A DNA stretch of 35,058 bases from Balneolaceae bacterium (GCA_020832415.1 JAFIES010000100.1:1-35058), one strand, 5' to 3'. Shown: positions 9,087 through 17,423, numbered from the stretch's first letter. Translations and numbers: made by a program. The notes: generated from the letters alone by a model not told the origin.

Positions 9087-9737
9087 TCAAAAAACAAAGC
9101 CGGCGACTATTGTAAATACCCTGTGTTTTTCCCCTTCATCTGATCGATCTTCATAGACTGCAGACAAACCCAGTCCATATCTTGCCTGAATATTGAAGTT
9201 GCGGTTGCTGATTTCAAAATCACCTCCCGCCCCAATAATCGCACCGAATCCTGTCTTTTTGATTTCCGCAGAAATATCTTCGATATAGGCGATGTTTTTG
9301 CTCGCTTTCACTTCAGAATTCAGATTAATATCGAGATATGGCCCCGCCAGCAGATATGGACGGAAAGCGCTCTCCGTTCCAAACCCATATTTAGCCAATA
9401 CCGGTATTTCAAGATAATCGAGTTTGAATGTGCCGGCATTGCCTTCGTAATCACCTTTAATGATCGCCTCCTTGTATCTGCCTTCTGCTCCTTTTTGCGA
9501 ATAATAAATACCCGTTTCTATGTCCACCGGCCAGGAATCGGCTGAATAGTTGAGGTCAAAACCCGCAAAAAGACCTGTTCTGGCACTTAATTCATGTGGC
9601 CCACCTGAAAGATTTGAAAAGTTGAGACCGGCTTTTACTCCAAATTGCAATGACGACTGTGCAAAAATAGTTGTTGTTATTCCAAGAATAAAAGCCAGAA
9701 CCAGGCAAAGCTTTTTCACTGATTTTCTTAGTCCCAT
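9087..9737 (-). CDS. Outer-membrane beta-barrel (PorT-like) protein
   Basis: A 216-residue protein. Signal peptide at residues 1-27 (LCLVLAFILGITTTIFAQS), then the hallmark opening FGVKAGLNFSNLSGG of the outer-membrane beta-barrel/PorT-like family common in Bacteroidetes and relatives. Further strands follow (GLFAGFDLNY, ETGIYYSQKGAEGRY, YLEIPVLAKYGFG, FRPYLLAGPYLDINL, GFGAIIGAGGDFEI, FNIQARYGLGLSAVY) and a last strand ending FTIVAGFVF with terminal Phe. The LEIPVLAKY motif is a strong family mark. It is transcribed away from the ECF sigma gene at 9973; the shared 235-base gap holds palindromes that could serve either gene. Ligand and role are unknown. Confidence 0.85.
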   Translation of the reverse strand: MGLRKSVKKLCLVLAFILGITTTIFAQSSLQFGVKAGLNFSNLSGGPHELSARTGLFAGFDLNYSADSWPVDIETGIYYSQKGAEGRYKEAIIKGDYEGNAGTFKLDYLEIPVLAKYGFGTESAFRPYLLAGPYLDINLNSEVKASKNIAYIEDISAEIKKTGFGAIIGAGGDFEISNRNFNIQARYGLGLSAVYEDRSDEGEKHRVFTIVAGFVF

Positions 9738-9875
9738 ATTGTTTTATCAATTAAGGTTGTTGATTTTCATATCGAAGATTTCGTCTCCGTTGTCCTCTCT
9801 CTATGCATCAAAATGAATTAGTTAAGCTCATCTGGTGAAAAAAAATCTGGTGAATCAGATAAAAGTCAATTTTAG

Positions 9876-9948
9876 CTTCGAAATTCGAAGGTTTTTATTA
9901 TTATTGGACTGAAGCACTACGGGCACATTAAAGCTGTTTGATCAAACA
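9876..9948. promoter_or_regulatory. Two palindromes in the divergent region before the ECF sigma gene
   Basis: CTTCGAA-A-TTCGAAG (9876-9890) is a perfect 7+1+7 inverted repeat, and GTTTGATCAAAC (9937-9948) is a perfect 12-base palindrome, 25 bases before the ATG at 9973. Upstream, CTGGTGAA occurs twice (9831, 9847). They lie between two divergent genes, so they are candidate operators. The first is followed by five T, so it could also be a weak terminator. Confidence 0.35.
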
Positions 9949-9972
9949 TAATTTTCAGTATAAGCTTACTTT

Positions 9973-10536
9973 ATGTCTCATCAGAAAGGGGAACTAACTG
10001 CAATACTAAATTCATTGGGTCATGATTCTTCATCCATAAATAAAGCACTACCTCTTGTTTATGATGAATTACGGAATCTTGCACACAGACAACTCAGGGG
10101 AGAAAGGCCCGGCCATACACTCAATACTACTGCACTGGTGCACGAAGCATACATGAAACTCATTAACAATCCGCCTGAAGGTGACTGGAATGGCCGACGC
10201 CATTTTTTTGGAATTGCAGCCCGTGCGATGCGGCAAATTTTGGTGAATTACGCTTTGATGCGAAGCCGAAAAAAGCGCAGCGGTAGTATGAACCTTCAGC
10301 CTTTTGAAGATGAAATTTACCTCTCAGAAGAAAAAGCAGAAGAGCTCATTGTACTTGATGAAGCTCTTAAAGAGCTCGAAAAACTAAATGAACGGCAGGG
10401 AAGAGTGGTTGAATGCAGATATTTTGCCGGTTATAATGTTGAAGAGACTGCTGATATTCTTGGTATCTCACCGGCAACCGTTAAGCGAGACTGGACCAGC
10501 GCACGTGCATGGCTTTTTTCTCAAATTCACGGATGA
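9973..10536 (+). CDS. ECF-type RNA polymerase sigma factor, TIGR02999-like
   Basis: A 187-residue sigma-70 family protein. Region 2 covers about residues 20-90 with the diagnostic subfamily text ALVHEAYMKLI and WNGRRHFFGIAARAMRQILV. Region 4 (about 125-183) carries the helix-turn-helix VEETADILGISPATVKRDW. This matches the ECF subgroup TIGR02999, frequent in Acidobacteria, Planctomycetes and Balneolota/Rhodothermota, which often lies next to a Ser/Thr kinase gene; no kinase or anti-sigma gene is present here. The next plus-strand gene starts 79 bases downstream and could be cotranscribed. ATG 9973 is the obvious start because the family begins shortly before the first helix. It directs RNA polymerase to target promoters; targets are unknown. 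Palindromes upstream may be involved in its control. Confidence 0.9.
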   Translation: MSHQKGELTAILNSLGHDSSSINKALPLVYDELRNLAHRQLRGERPGHTLNTTALVHEAYMKLINNPPEGDWNGRRHFFGIAARAMRQILVNYALMRSRKKRSGSMNLQPFEDEIYLSEEKAEELIVLDEALKELEKLNERQGRVVECRYFAGYNVEETADILGISPATVKRDWTSARAWLFSQIHG

Positions 10537-10615
10537 TTACCTTTTCTATTCAGGTTCGTAACATTAAATTCATCTGCACTTCGTACATTTGAAGTCAAAT
10601 CTTATCAATATATCT

Positions 10616-11230
10616 ATGATCTCAAACTGGCTTTCATCCATCGAAAAAAAAATCTCTGCCGAAAAGATTGACCGGCACAATGAAACCATTCAAAAAATTG
10701 CAGATCTGTTAATTCGTGAGCATCAGGCTGGTAATAAAGCTCAATTAAATTTTATCTGTACACATAATTCAAGAAGAAGCCAGTTTGCACAAACGTGGTG
10801 CCGTGTGGTTCAGGATTATTTAGGGATTTATGTGGCTGATTCTTACTCCGGTGGAACGGAAGTTACAGCCTGCAATGAACGTACAGTGGCTGCACTGAGG
10901 CGGGCGGGACTCCTGATTGAACGCAAAGGCAAAGAAAACCCTGTTTATTCTGTAAAAGCACATGATGTAAATACCCATCTTAAATTATGGTCGAAAGTGT
11001 ATGATGATGAAGCAAATCCGGGGAAAAATTTTGCAGCCATCATGACCTGCGACCATGCCGATGCTAATTGTCCCTTTATTCCCGGGGCTGATGCGAGAAT
11101 TTCTCTGACATATACGGATCCAAAATATGCAGATGATACCGAAGAAGAATCTGAGGCGTACGACACTACATGCGAAATCATAGCAACGGATATGATGAGA
11201 ATCTTTACTGAGGTAAAATCGAGGATCTGA
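10616..11230 (+). CDS. ArsC/low-molecular-weight phosphatase-like protein
   Basis: A 204-residue protein with the P-loop CTHNSRRS (residues 48-55, nucleophile Cys48 and Arg54 in the C-x5-R arrangement) after a hydrophobic strand LNFI. This is the signature of low-molecular-weight protein tyrosine phosphatases and the thioredoxin-type arsenate reductases. Later motifs (YSGGTEVTACNERTVAAL, NPVYSVKAHD, AAIMTCDHADANCPFIPGA) match a longer family of about 200 residues found in Bacteroidetes relatives, with additional Cys residues that could form the redox relay of an arsenate reductase. I start at ATG 10616; a TTG at 10589 would only add nine residues. No arsenite efflux gene or ArsR is near, so arsenate as substrate is not certain; phosphatase activity on a protein or small substrate is equally possible. 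Confidence 0.8.
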   Translation: MISNWLSSIEKKISAEKIDRHNETIQKIADLLIREHQAGNKAQLNFICTHNSRRSQFAQTWCRVVQDYLGIYVADSYSGGTEVTACNERTVAALRRAGLLIERKGKENPVYSVKAHDVNTHLKLWSKVYDDEANPGKNFAAIMTCDHADANCPFIPGADARISLTYTDPKYADDTEEESEAYDTTCEIIATDMMRIFTEVKSRI

Positions 11231-11259
11231 ACTGTTTACATTACATCACAACTTTCCTT

Positions 11260-11267
11260 TACATTTG
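11260..11267 (+). promoter_or_regulatory. Possible TAnnTTTG promoter element before the HisI gene
   Basis: TACATTTG fits the -7 element TAnnTTTG described for primary sigma promoters in Bacteroidetes. It lies 53 bases before the ATG at 11320. No convincing -33 TTG box is seen at the right distance, so this is weak. Confidence 0.25.
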
Positions 11268-11319
11268 CAGGCAATTCAGATAGATTCGGGCAGAAATACA
11301 TATTTAATTTTCAGCCCTC

Positions 11320-11727
11320 ATGGAATCGATAAACAAACCAGATATTGAAGAATCTTCGAAGTTAAATCTTCAATTTAAAAAAAGAGGCGGCCTGTTGCCG
11401 GTGGTTGTTCAGGAAATTTCAACAAAAGATATCCTGATGGTTGCTTCGGTAAACAAAGAAGCACTCGAGCACTCTCTGAAAACCGGTGAAGCAACATTCT
11501 GGAGTACAAGCAGAAATGAACTCTGGATAAAAGGTTTATCTTCGGGCAACCGAATATATCTTAAGGAGATTCTGGTTGATTGTGATCAGGATTCCATCAT
11601 CTACATGGTTACTTTAGATGGTGAAGGTGTTTGCCACACAAAAAATGAGAATGATAAGTACCGTAAATCTTGTTTCTATCGAAAATTGATTCCTGGCAAT
11701 CAGAAACTTACTATCACAGAACCATGA
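11320..11727 (+). CDS. hisI: Divergent stand-alone HisI (phosphoribosyl-AMP cyclohydrolase family)
   Basis: A 135-residue protein of the PRA-CH family. The family opens the purine ring of phosphoribosyl-AMP in histidine synthesis, with a zinc ion bound by three Cys and a magnesium ion bound by an Asp cluster. Visible: GGLLPVVVQE at the start, FWSTSRNELWIKGLSSG (usually WxKGxTSG), DCDQD (Cys88 and Asp 87/89/91), CHT (Cys105) and SCFYR (Cys118). All zinc Cys are kept, but six residues are inserted between CHT and SCFYR, and the usual G after CHT is replaced by Lys. HisE is not fused and no other his gene is near. Its stop overlaps the ATG of a DUF2237 gene (ATGA), so the two are coupled. Stand-alone HisI paralogues are known in zinc-limitation regulons, so this may be a paralogue with a special role; the true hisIE could lie elsewhere. 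Confidence 0.8.
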   Translation: MESINKPDIEESSKLNLQFKKRGGLLPVVVQEISTKDILMVASVNKEALEHSLKTGEATFWSTSRNELWIKGLSSGNRIYLKEILVDCDQDSIIYMVTLDGEGVCHTKNENDKYRKSCFYRKLIPGNQKLTITEP

Positions 11728-12107
11728 CCAAACACAATTCCAAAAACGTTTTCGGAGAAAAACTTATCACCTGCTCTGAAGATCCGCTCACCGGTTTTTT
11801 CAGAAATGGCTGCTGCGATACAGGACCCGAGGATCGGGGCAGGCATTTGGTTTGTGCTATTATGACGGCTGAATTCCTTATATTCTCCAAATCCCGCGGA
11901 AATGATCTCTCCACACCCATCCCTCAATACAACTTCCCAGGTCTGGTTGATGGAGACAGATGGTGCCTCTGCGCCCTTCGATGGAAGGAGGCCTATGATG
12001 CTGGAGTGGCCCCTGAAGTTATATTAGAAGCCACAAACGAGAGCGTTTTAAAGTACGTACCTATGGAAGCTCTGCTTGAACACGCCTTTAAAACAGAAGA
12101 GATATAA
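11724..12107 (+). CDS. DUF2237 family protein
   Basis: A 127-residue protein. Motifs typical of DUF2237 are present: NVFGEKLITCSEDPLTGFFR, GCCDTGPEDRGRHLVCA, and FPGLVDGDRWCLCALRW, followed by the helix APEVILEATNESVLKYVP. The family has no established function; the conserved Cys and Asp residues could bind a metal, which is only inference. It overlaps the HisI gene by four bases, which implies joint translation and a shared role. A convergent terminator hairpin lies 25 bases after its stop. Confidence 0.85.
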   Translation: MTKHNSKNVFGEKLITCSEDPLTGFFRNGCCDTGPEDRGRHLVCAIMTAEFLIFSKSRGNDLSTPIPQYNFPGLVDGDRWCLCALRWKEAYDAGVAPEVILEATNESVLKYVPMEALLEHAFKTEEI

Positions 12108-12132
12108 ATCACCAAAAGCAGAATCGCAAAAG

Positions 12133-12162
12133 AAAAGCCCGATAATCTCTTACCGGGCTTTT
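12133..12162. terminator. Bidirectional terminator between DUF2237 and the sugar dehydrogenase gene
   Basis: AAAAGCCCG (12133-12141) pairs with CGGGCTTTT (12154-12162) around a 12-base loop, with A and T runs on both sides. It stands between two convergent genes and can serve both. Confidence 0.9.
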
Positions 12163-12183
12163 ATCATTTTATTGGTGAAGTGA

Positions 12184-13356
12184 TCAAAGATCGGCCGGCT
12201 CAATTACATAGAGTGCTCCCGGATCTTCATCAGTAAGAACATAAATGTTCCCATCGGGTCCTTCACGTACATCACGAATTCGGCCTACTTCCTGAAGTAG
12301 AAGTTCTTCATCATGAATTACTGTATAATCCATGATAAGAAGACGTCTGATTCTCTCTGCTCTTAAACCACCGGCAAGAAGATTCCCTTTCCAGTTTGGA
12401 AAATTGTCAGAAGTAACGAGTGCCAGGCCGGCCGGTGCAAGTGTTGGCAGAAATTCGTATACCGGATCTTCCATACCCTCAATACTTCTTGCTTCTGTAC
12501 CATCATGGAAACTTGTTTCATCACCGTAAGCGCGGCCAAGGCTGGCATTAGGCCATCCATAATTTTTGCCGGCTTCAATCATATTGAGCTCATCACCACC
12601 ACGCGGCCCATGCTCCGTAGCCCAGATTTCATCATTCTCGGGGTTAATGATTAAACCCTGAATATTTCTGTGTCCATAAGAGAAAATTTCCGGTGCAGCA
12701 TCATCATCCCCAACAAATGGGTTATCGGCAGGAACAGTACCATCATCATACATTCTTAATAGTGAACCGGCATGATCGCTAAGATCTTGCGCTCTCGGCG
12801 GGTTTGCACCAAAATCACCTACACTTACGTAGAGATATCCGCTTGAATCCCATGCAAATCTTGAACCATAGTGGCGGCCCGGGGAAGCGTATCGGTTCAT
12901 TTCAAAAATTTCTTCCTGATCTGTAAACTCGCTTCCATCAAGCCTGCCTCTTACTACAGCCAATACCGTATCACCATCATCATTTGGTTTAGAATAACTA
13001 AGATATATCCAACCGTTGTCATCATAATCGGGATGAAGCGACACATCCAGTAAACCACCTTGCCCTCTGGATGATACTTCCGGTGTACCATCAACTACGG
13101 TAACTTCACCGCCATCAACAATATTTAGGCGACCGGGTTTTTCGGTGACAAGTTTGCGGCCATCAGGCAAAAATGCTACGGCCCAGGGACGTTCCAGATC
13201 ACCAACAAGTTTGGTTACTTTAATGTCTTCGTATTGGGTTCTCATCTCTTTGGTATCCCACGAATCATCAGAAGATTCGGTTTCTGCCATTTCACCGGAT
13301 GAGCAGGCAACCGAAATCATAAGCATAAAAACAAATAGATAGTTGAGCTTCGACAT
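12184..13356 (-). CDS. PQQ-dependent sugar dehydrogenase family lipoprotein
   Basis: A 390-residue protein of the soluble glucose/sorbosone dehydrogenase family (COG2133, GSDH). It starts with a lipoprotein signal (LMISVACSS, lipid-bearing Cys18) followed by an acidic linker, so it should be tethered outside the cytoplasm. Family marks in order: LERPWAVAFLPDGRKLVTEKPG, GQGGLLDVSLHPDYDDNG, YSKPNDDGD, AGSLLRMYDDGT, FSYGHRNIQGLIINP, EIWATEHGPRGGDELNMIE and KNYGWP. Relatives form a six-bladed beta-propeller that oxidises sugars with PQQ, but many family members have unknown substrates. No PQQ synthesis gene is nearby. It is transcribed alone, converging on the DUF2237 gene. Confidence 0.88.
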   Translation of the reverse strand: MSKLNYLFVFMLMISVACSSGEMAETESSDDSWDTKEMRTQYEDIKVTKLVGDLERPWAVAFLPDGRKLVTEKPGRLNIVDGGEVTVVDGTPEVSSRGQGGLLDVSLHPDYDDNGWIYLSYSKPNDDGDTVLAVVRGRLDGSEFTDQEEIFEMNRYASPGRHYGSRFAWDSSGYLYVSVGDFGANPPRAQDLSDHAGSLLRMYDDGTVPADNPFVGDDDAAPEIFSYGHRNIQGLIINPENDEIWATEHGPRGGDELNMIEAGKNYGWPNASLGRAYGDETSFHDGTEARSIEGMEDPVYEFLPTLAPAGLALVTSDNFPNWKGNLLAGGLRAERIRRLLIMDYTVIHDEELLLQEVGRIRDVREGPDGNIYVLTDEDPGALYVIEPADL

Positions 13357-13554
13357 GATTGATATATTGTATTTTAGTTTATAATTAGGCCTTTATAGTA
13401 ATGAATCTGAGCATAAAGTACAGTTTACTTATGTAAAAATGATTTACACTTCTGCAGCGTTCAGATTCTTTGAACTTTTTGTGCGCCAGTTACCTGCAGC
13501 AGATATGCATTGAAATTGGCAAGAAGACTATTACGAATTAATGTAATACAGCTT

Positions 13555-13599
13555 GAGAAAAATCAGGCTCTTATGGCTTACATATTGTAAAAGAGCCTG
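13555..13599 (-). terminator. Terminator of the ccm operon
   Basis: CAGGCTCTT (13564-13572) pairs with AAGAGCCTG (13591-13599). On the minus strand the stem is followed by an A/T stretch with five T (13556-13560). It lies 17 bases past the ccmF stop. The rest of the gap 13357-13554 holds nothing I can identify. Confidence 0.85.
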
Positions 13600-13616
13600 T
13601 TTGATATGCTGTCTGT

Positions 13617-16115
13617 TTATTCTTTCTCTTTGGTATCTTTTTCTCTTCTCCAGTGCCGCATAATAGAGATGCTGAAACCGCCCATTAGCAAGAATGTACC
13701 CAGCCAAACTACGGATACGAATGGTTTTTTCTCCGCTACGATGAGAATCCAGTCTTCTTCGAACTCCTCATCCAGCCCATGAACGGTTAACTCAATAGAA
13801 TCTGATTCGGGGTGAATCCGGGTGAACAACACTTCCATATCCCAGCGATCGATTTTGAGAGGCGGTGAGTAGGTGTAACTTCGTTCATTTTCGGTATAAA
13901 CAGCAAAGAGTGGTTCAACTTCAAAGGCATTGCCTGATGGTTCGTGCACAACCCGAATAAGCGCGCGAATTCCAATCTGAGTATTATCAGGTAGTACTTC
14001 TTCACTTGCAGGAACAAAGTTTATAAAAGAGAAGGTAAACGGACCTGCAGCAACAGTATCACCCATTGTAAGCTCGATGGATTGAATATCTGTATCCTCT
14101 TCTCCCTGATCACCCACCGGCATCATGGTATTTCGCTGTGCTCTTCTTTCAAGCTCTTCATTTTTTTGAGCCACGTACTTACTTCCGGCAACATAGAGAT
14201 AGATATCGCTGAACCACCCGGTTCTCACATGCGGATCTACCGACCAGTCGATGTTATCCTCTGTTGATGTGGTTAACATCGGGTAGACTTCAGGAGTCAT
14301 CGTAAAAGGGCGGCTCCCATCAATCGGCTCAAACTCAATAATGTAATTCTGCTGACCCAGTCTCGGTGAATCACTCAACTCATACCCACGGTATGTAACG
14401 ATGTAACGTTCATTCACCAGAGTGGGTGTATCAATTTCAAGAGAAAACATCTCTACCTGCTGTGTTACAGGAAAACCCTCTTCATCAAACACATCTCCTG
14501 CAGCAATTCTGGCATTGTAATTGCGTATTTCTCGATCCAGAAGCGGCTCTGTGTAAACGGATGAAGCCAGCACCCCAAGAAGCAATACACCAAAACCGAT
14601 GTGGGTTAATGTGCCGCCAATCAGTTTCGGATTCTTTCTGATCAGGCTAAACATCACAGCTGCATTTCCAATTACAGTAAACCATCCGGCAAATATATAT
14701 ACCATATAATAGAGGCTTCGAACATCACCAAATACAATGGTAAGAACGGTTGCAGTAGAGGTTAGAATCAGGGGAATAATCATTGCGCCGGCCAGGCTTT
14801 CCCACGTATGTTTTTGACAGAACAGATACTGCCCGAGTACAGTAGCAAATGCCATAATGATGGCTATAGGCATACTCCAGTCGTTGTAGAACTGAATATC
14901 GGGTGGTGTTGGGTTTGGAACAAAAAGCTTGCCAATTATGGGGGAGCTTGTACCAATAATGATCACGAAACCAAGAATAAATAGAAGCATGGAGCCGGTA
15001 AAGGTCATAAACTCCTTACTCAGAAATTTCGACTCATTTTCAGGGCTTGGTATCTCTCTGTATCGATAGAGGTAAAAACCTATACCCATTACCGCCATTA
15101 CAACAATAAAGCTCAGTAGCTGGCCATAGAGACCCAGATCCACAAAACTGTGAACGGATTGATCGGCCAATACACCGGACCGTGTTAAAAATGTTTGATA
15201 TATAATAGAGACATATGCAAGTATGGCAAAAAACAGAGCTGCTTTGTGTGCCCGGCTGCTTTTCCTCTGGATAATCATGGCATGAATTCCGGCTGTACCG
15301 ATCAGCCAGGGTACAAGTGATGCATTTTCTACCGGATCCCATGCCCAGTAACCGCCAAATGAAAGGGTTTCATACGCCCAGTAACCACCGAGGAAGATGG
15401 CTGTAAGCAGTGACAGATTTGCTGCGAGTGTCCATGGGAGTGCAGGCCGGATCCATTCGTGATACGTTTTGGTCCAGAGTGATGCAATTGCAAATGCAAA
15501 TGGAACAGTCATCATCGCAAAGCCCACGAAAATAATGGGAGGGTGTATCATCATCCAGGGACTTTTAAGAAGATCGTTCAGACCGGATCCATCAGCTGGC
15601 ACAAAATCGGGGTTGGCCTGAATGAAGGGTGCATTTGGCATCTCCTGGGCTATCGTACGAAATGGGGATGCCCCGATCTGGGTAAAGTTGAGATCCCAGC
15701 CTACCACCATGGAGAGCAGGAAAAACTGAGTGAGTGTCATCACAAACATCACAGGCGCTCTGTAGGGTTTGCGGGTCCATTTTATAAGCCCAAGACCAAC
15801 AACACATGCGATTAAAATCCATAGCATAAAGCTTCCTTCCTGGCCGCCATAAAAGGCAGAGAAAAGATACATCGTTTCTAAATCAAGGCTCGAATAGTTC
15901 CAAACATAATAGTACTGGAACTGATTTGTCATGATGAGATAGATGAGAATCGCAGACGAGGCCAAAAGTAAGAGGCCTTTTATTCCCCACATCCAGTGGG
16001 AAATTCGTTCGATCTTAATATCGTCTTTTACGGCAGCAATGGCATACAATATCATGGCGAATATTGATGCCAGAAATGCGCCACTGAGAAGCAAGTGACC
16101 TATTGTTGCAATCAT
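13617..16115 (-). CDS. ccmF: Cytochrome c maturation heme lyase subunit CcmF
   Basis: An 832-residue polytopic membrane protein, longer than the usual 640-670 residues because of an extended C-terminal extracytoplasmic part (about residues 540-800). Marks: FYGGQEGSFMLW (88-99), SPWMMIHPPIIFVGFA (185-200), the tryptophan-rich WWD heme-handling motif GGYWAWDPVENASLVPW (254-270), LTRSGVLADQSVHSF after it, and a last membrane helix near 805-820. In system I, CcmF takes heme from CcmE and, with CcmH, attaches it to apocytochrome c at the outer face of the inner membrane. It follows ccmE with a six-base gap and ends the operon. No ccmG or ccmH gene is in the window. Confidence 0.95.
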   Translation of the reverse strand: MIATIGHLLLSGAFLASIFAMILYAIAAVKDDIKIERISHWMWGIKGLLLLASSAILIYLIMTNQFQYYYVWNYSSLDLETMYLFSAFYGGQEGSFMLWILIACVVGLGLIKWTRKPYRAPVMFVMTLTQFFLLSMVVGWDLNFTQIGASPFRTIAQEMPNAPFIQANPDFVPADGSGLNDLLKSPWMMIHPPIIFVGFAMMTVPFAFAIASLWTKTYHEWIRPALPWTLAANLSLLTAIFLGGYWAYETLSFGGYWAWDPVENASLVPWLIGTAGIHAMIIQRKSSRAHKAALFFAILAYVSIIYQTFLTRSGVLADQSVHSFVDLGLYGQLLSFIVVMAVMGIGFYLYRYREIPSPENESKFLSKEFMTFTGSMLLFILGFVIIIGTSSPIIGKLFVPNPTPPDIQFYNDWSMPIAIIMAFATVLGQYLFCQKHTWESLAGAMIIPLILTSTATVLTIVFGDVRSLYYMVYIFAGWFTVIGNAAVMFSLIRKNPKLIGGTLTHIGFGVLLLGVLASSVYTEPLLDREIRNYNARIAAGDVFDEEGFPVTQQVEMFSLEIDTPTLVNERYIVTYRGYELSDSPRLGQQNYIIEFEPIDGSRPFTMTPEVYPMLTTSTEDNIDWSVDPHVRTGWFSDIYLYVAGSKYVAQKNEELERRAQRNTMMPVGDQGEEDTDIQSIELTMGDTVAAGPFTFSFINFVPASEEVLPDNTQIGIRALIRVVHEPSGNAFEVEPLFAVYTENERSYTYSPPLKIDRWDMEVLFTRIHPESDSIELTVHGLDEEFEEDWILIVAEKKPFVSVVWLGTFLLMGGFSISIMRHWRREKDTKEKE

Positions 16116-16121
16116 ATAAAA

Positions 16122-16517
16122 TTATCCGCCCTGAGCATTTACAAGTTCAAGCTGACTGGGATCGTTGTATTTGGAGGGACATTTCATCAGCATTTCATTC
16201 GCATGAAATACATTGTTTCTCATCTCACCAACAACAACAAGCTGGGTAGCCTGTTCAAAGTTATTAGGTTTTGGCCTTGGGTAAACCACACGACGAACAT
16301 TTCCGTCCTGATCTTTCATATGAAATGAAAACTGCATGGTTTCTCGTGAGAATCCGTGAGCCTCAGAATTTTCCCAGGTACCAATTACATGAGATGTTGT
16401 TCTGTTTTCTGCTTCTTCGAAATTAACATACGTACTGATGCTGTTTCCGAAGTTATACATTAACAGTGAGGTGAAAAATACGATGGCAAGTACACCAAAA
16501 ATTAGTTTAGGCTTCAT
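16122..16517 (-). CDS. ccmE: Heme chaperone CcmE, CXXXY type
   Basis: A 131-residue protein: one N-terminal membrane helix (residues 5-22), then the OB-fold heme chaperone domain (YVNFEEAENR, VIGTWENSEAHGF, MQFSFHMKDQDGN, VVVGEMRNNVFHANEMLMKCPSKY). Classical CcmE binds heme covalently through His in an HXXXY motif; here the position reads CPSKY (Cys113, Tyr117), the Cys variant known from Desulfovibrio, archaea and some other lineages. The start overlaps the end of the CcmD-like gene by 11 bases. It receives heme delivered by CcmC and passes it to CcmF. Confidence 0.93.
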   Translation of the reverse strand: MKPKLIFGVLAIVFFTSLLMYNFGNSISTYVNFEEAENRTTSHVIGTWENSEAHGFSRETMQFSFHMKDQDGNVRRVVYPRPKPNNFEQATQLVVVGEMRNNVFHANEMLMKCPSKYNDPSQLELVNAQGG

Positions 16518-16752
16518 CGGAGCTATCTTTTATCAGTTCTTCTAGTTTAGATACATTTCTGTCAACTTTAATCAGGTAAAACAGCAGCACGAACCAAATT
16601 ATGAGGCTTACCCCAAGCACAACAAAAATCAGGTCGTTTGATGCCATGAATTGAACAAAGCCGGACGACTGTTCAATGCCCTCTAAGCCCTCCCATCGAT
16701 CGGAGTAGCTGCTTGTGAGAGTATCAACGGCGGTTGATGCGGTTTCTTGCAT
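16507..16752 (-). CDS. ccmD: CcmD-like small membrane protein of heme handling
   Basis: An 81-residue protein with a single membrane helix (about residues 36-57, FVVLGVSLIIWFVLLFYLI) and the CcmD-type arrangement: FVQFMASNDLIFVVLGVSL before the helix and a charged tail KVDRNVSKLEELIK after it. CcmD stabilises and releases holo-CcmE from the CcmC complex. The assignment depends mainly on position between ccmC and ccmE (11-base gap upstream, 11-base overlap downstream), because CcmD proteins have little sequence conservation. Confidence 0.8.
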   Translation of the reverse strand: MQETASTAVDTLTSSYSDRWEGLEGIEQSSGFVQFMASNDLIFVVLGVSLIIWFVLLFYLIKVDRNVSKLEELIKDSSDEA

Positions 16753-16763
16753 ATAATTACGTG

Positions 16764-17423
16764 TTATTGTTTGCCTGAAAGTTGAAATTGCACCGTTTTA
16801 TATCGCTTTACTACATCCATCATCCAGATTGCAATCCCGATAAAACCGATCACGGCCGGATAAAATATCAGACGAAGCTCCGGTGCAGTTAAATCACTGA
16901 ATGCCGGGTTCCCATCTGCACCGGGGTGCAGGCTTGGTAATTGCCTTGGAATGATGTAGAGTAAAAACGGAATGGTGGTAACACCAAAAATATTATATAC
17001 AGCTGAAATTTTTGCACGCTTTTCACGATCGTTAAATGCTGTTCGAAGTATGAAATAGGCAACAAAAATAAGCATTGCAAGCGCAGATAAATTCATGCGC
17101 GGTTCTGAAAACGTCCACCAGGTTCCCCAGGTAAATTTTGCCCATAACGATCCGGTTAACAATCCACAGATGCCAAAAATAAGACCCACCGCAGTAGCTG
17201 TTTCGGCCTTTAAATCCCACGAGAGGTGCTCATCATTCAGATAGCGCAAACTGTAGTAGAAGGCCATCACAAAAGCAACCATCATTGTAAACCACATGGG
17301 CACATGAAGAAACAGATTGCGTGCAGATTGCTCTAAAATCGGAATCTCGGGAATGCGAATTAAAAAACCTGCCGTAATCACAATGGTCATCCATACGGCT
17401 ACAATATATTTCCAGGTTTTCAA
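16764..17423 (-). CDS. ccmC: Heme exporter/heme handling protein CcmC
   Basis: A 219-residue membrane protein with six predicted helices, the usual size of CcmC. It has the His-containing loop NLFLHVPMWF (residues 37-46, heme ligand), the tryptophan-rich segment KFTWGTWWTFSEPRMNLSA (96-114) and a conserved late loop with a second His (SLHPGADGNP). The WWD segment departs from the common WGxWWxWDxRLT: WD is replaced by FSEP, although R109 remains. CcmC loads heme onto CcmE. It is the first gene of ccmC-D-E-F; the ABC exporter genes ccmA and ccmB are not next to it. The upstream gap to 17582 is a divergent promoter region. Confidence 0.9.
   Translation of the reverse strand: MKTWKYIVAVWMTIVITAGFLIRIPEIPILEQSARNLFLHVPMWFTMMVAFVMAFYYSLRYLNDEHLSWDLKAETATAVGLIFGICGLLTGSLWAKFTWGTWWTFSEPRMNLSALAMLIFVAYFILRTAFNDREKRAKISAVYNIFGVTTIPFLLYIIPRQLPSLHPGADGNPAFSDLTAPELRLIFYPAVIGFIGIAIWMMDVVKRYKTVQFQLSGKQ

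Noticed and set aside
13439-13513. 24-codon ORF between the sugar dehydrogenase and ccmF genes
   Set aside because: It is very short, has no ribosome binding site and no recognisable pattern.
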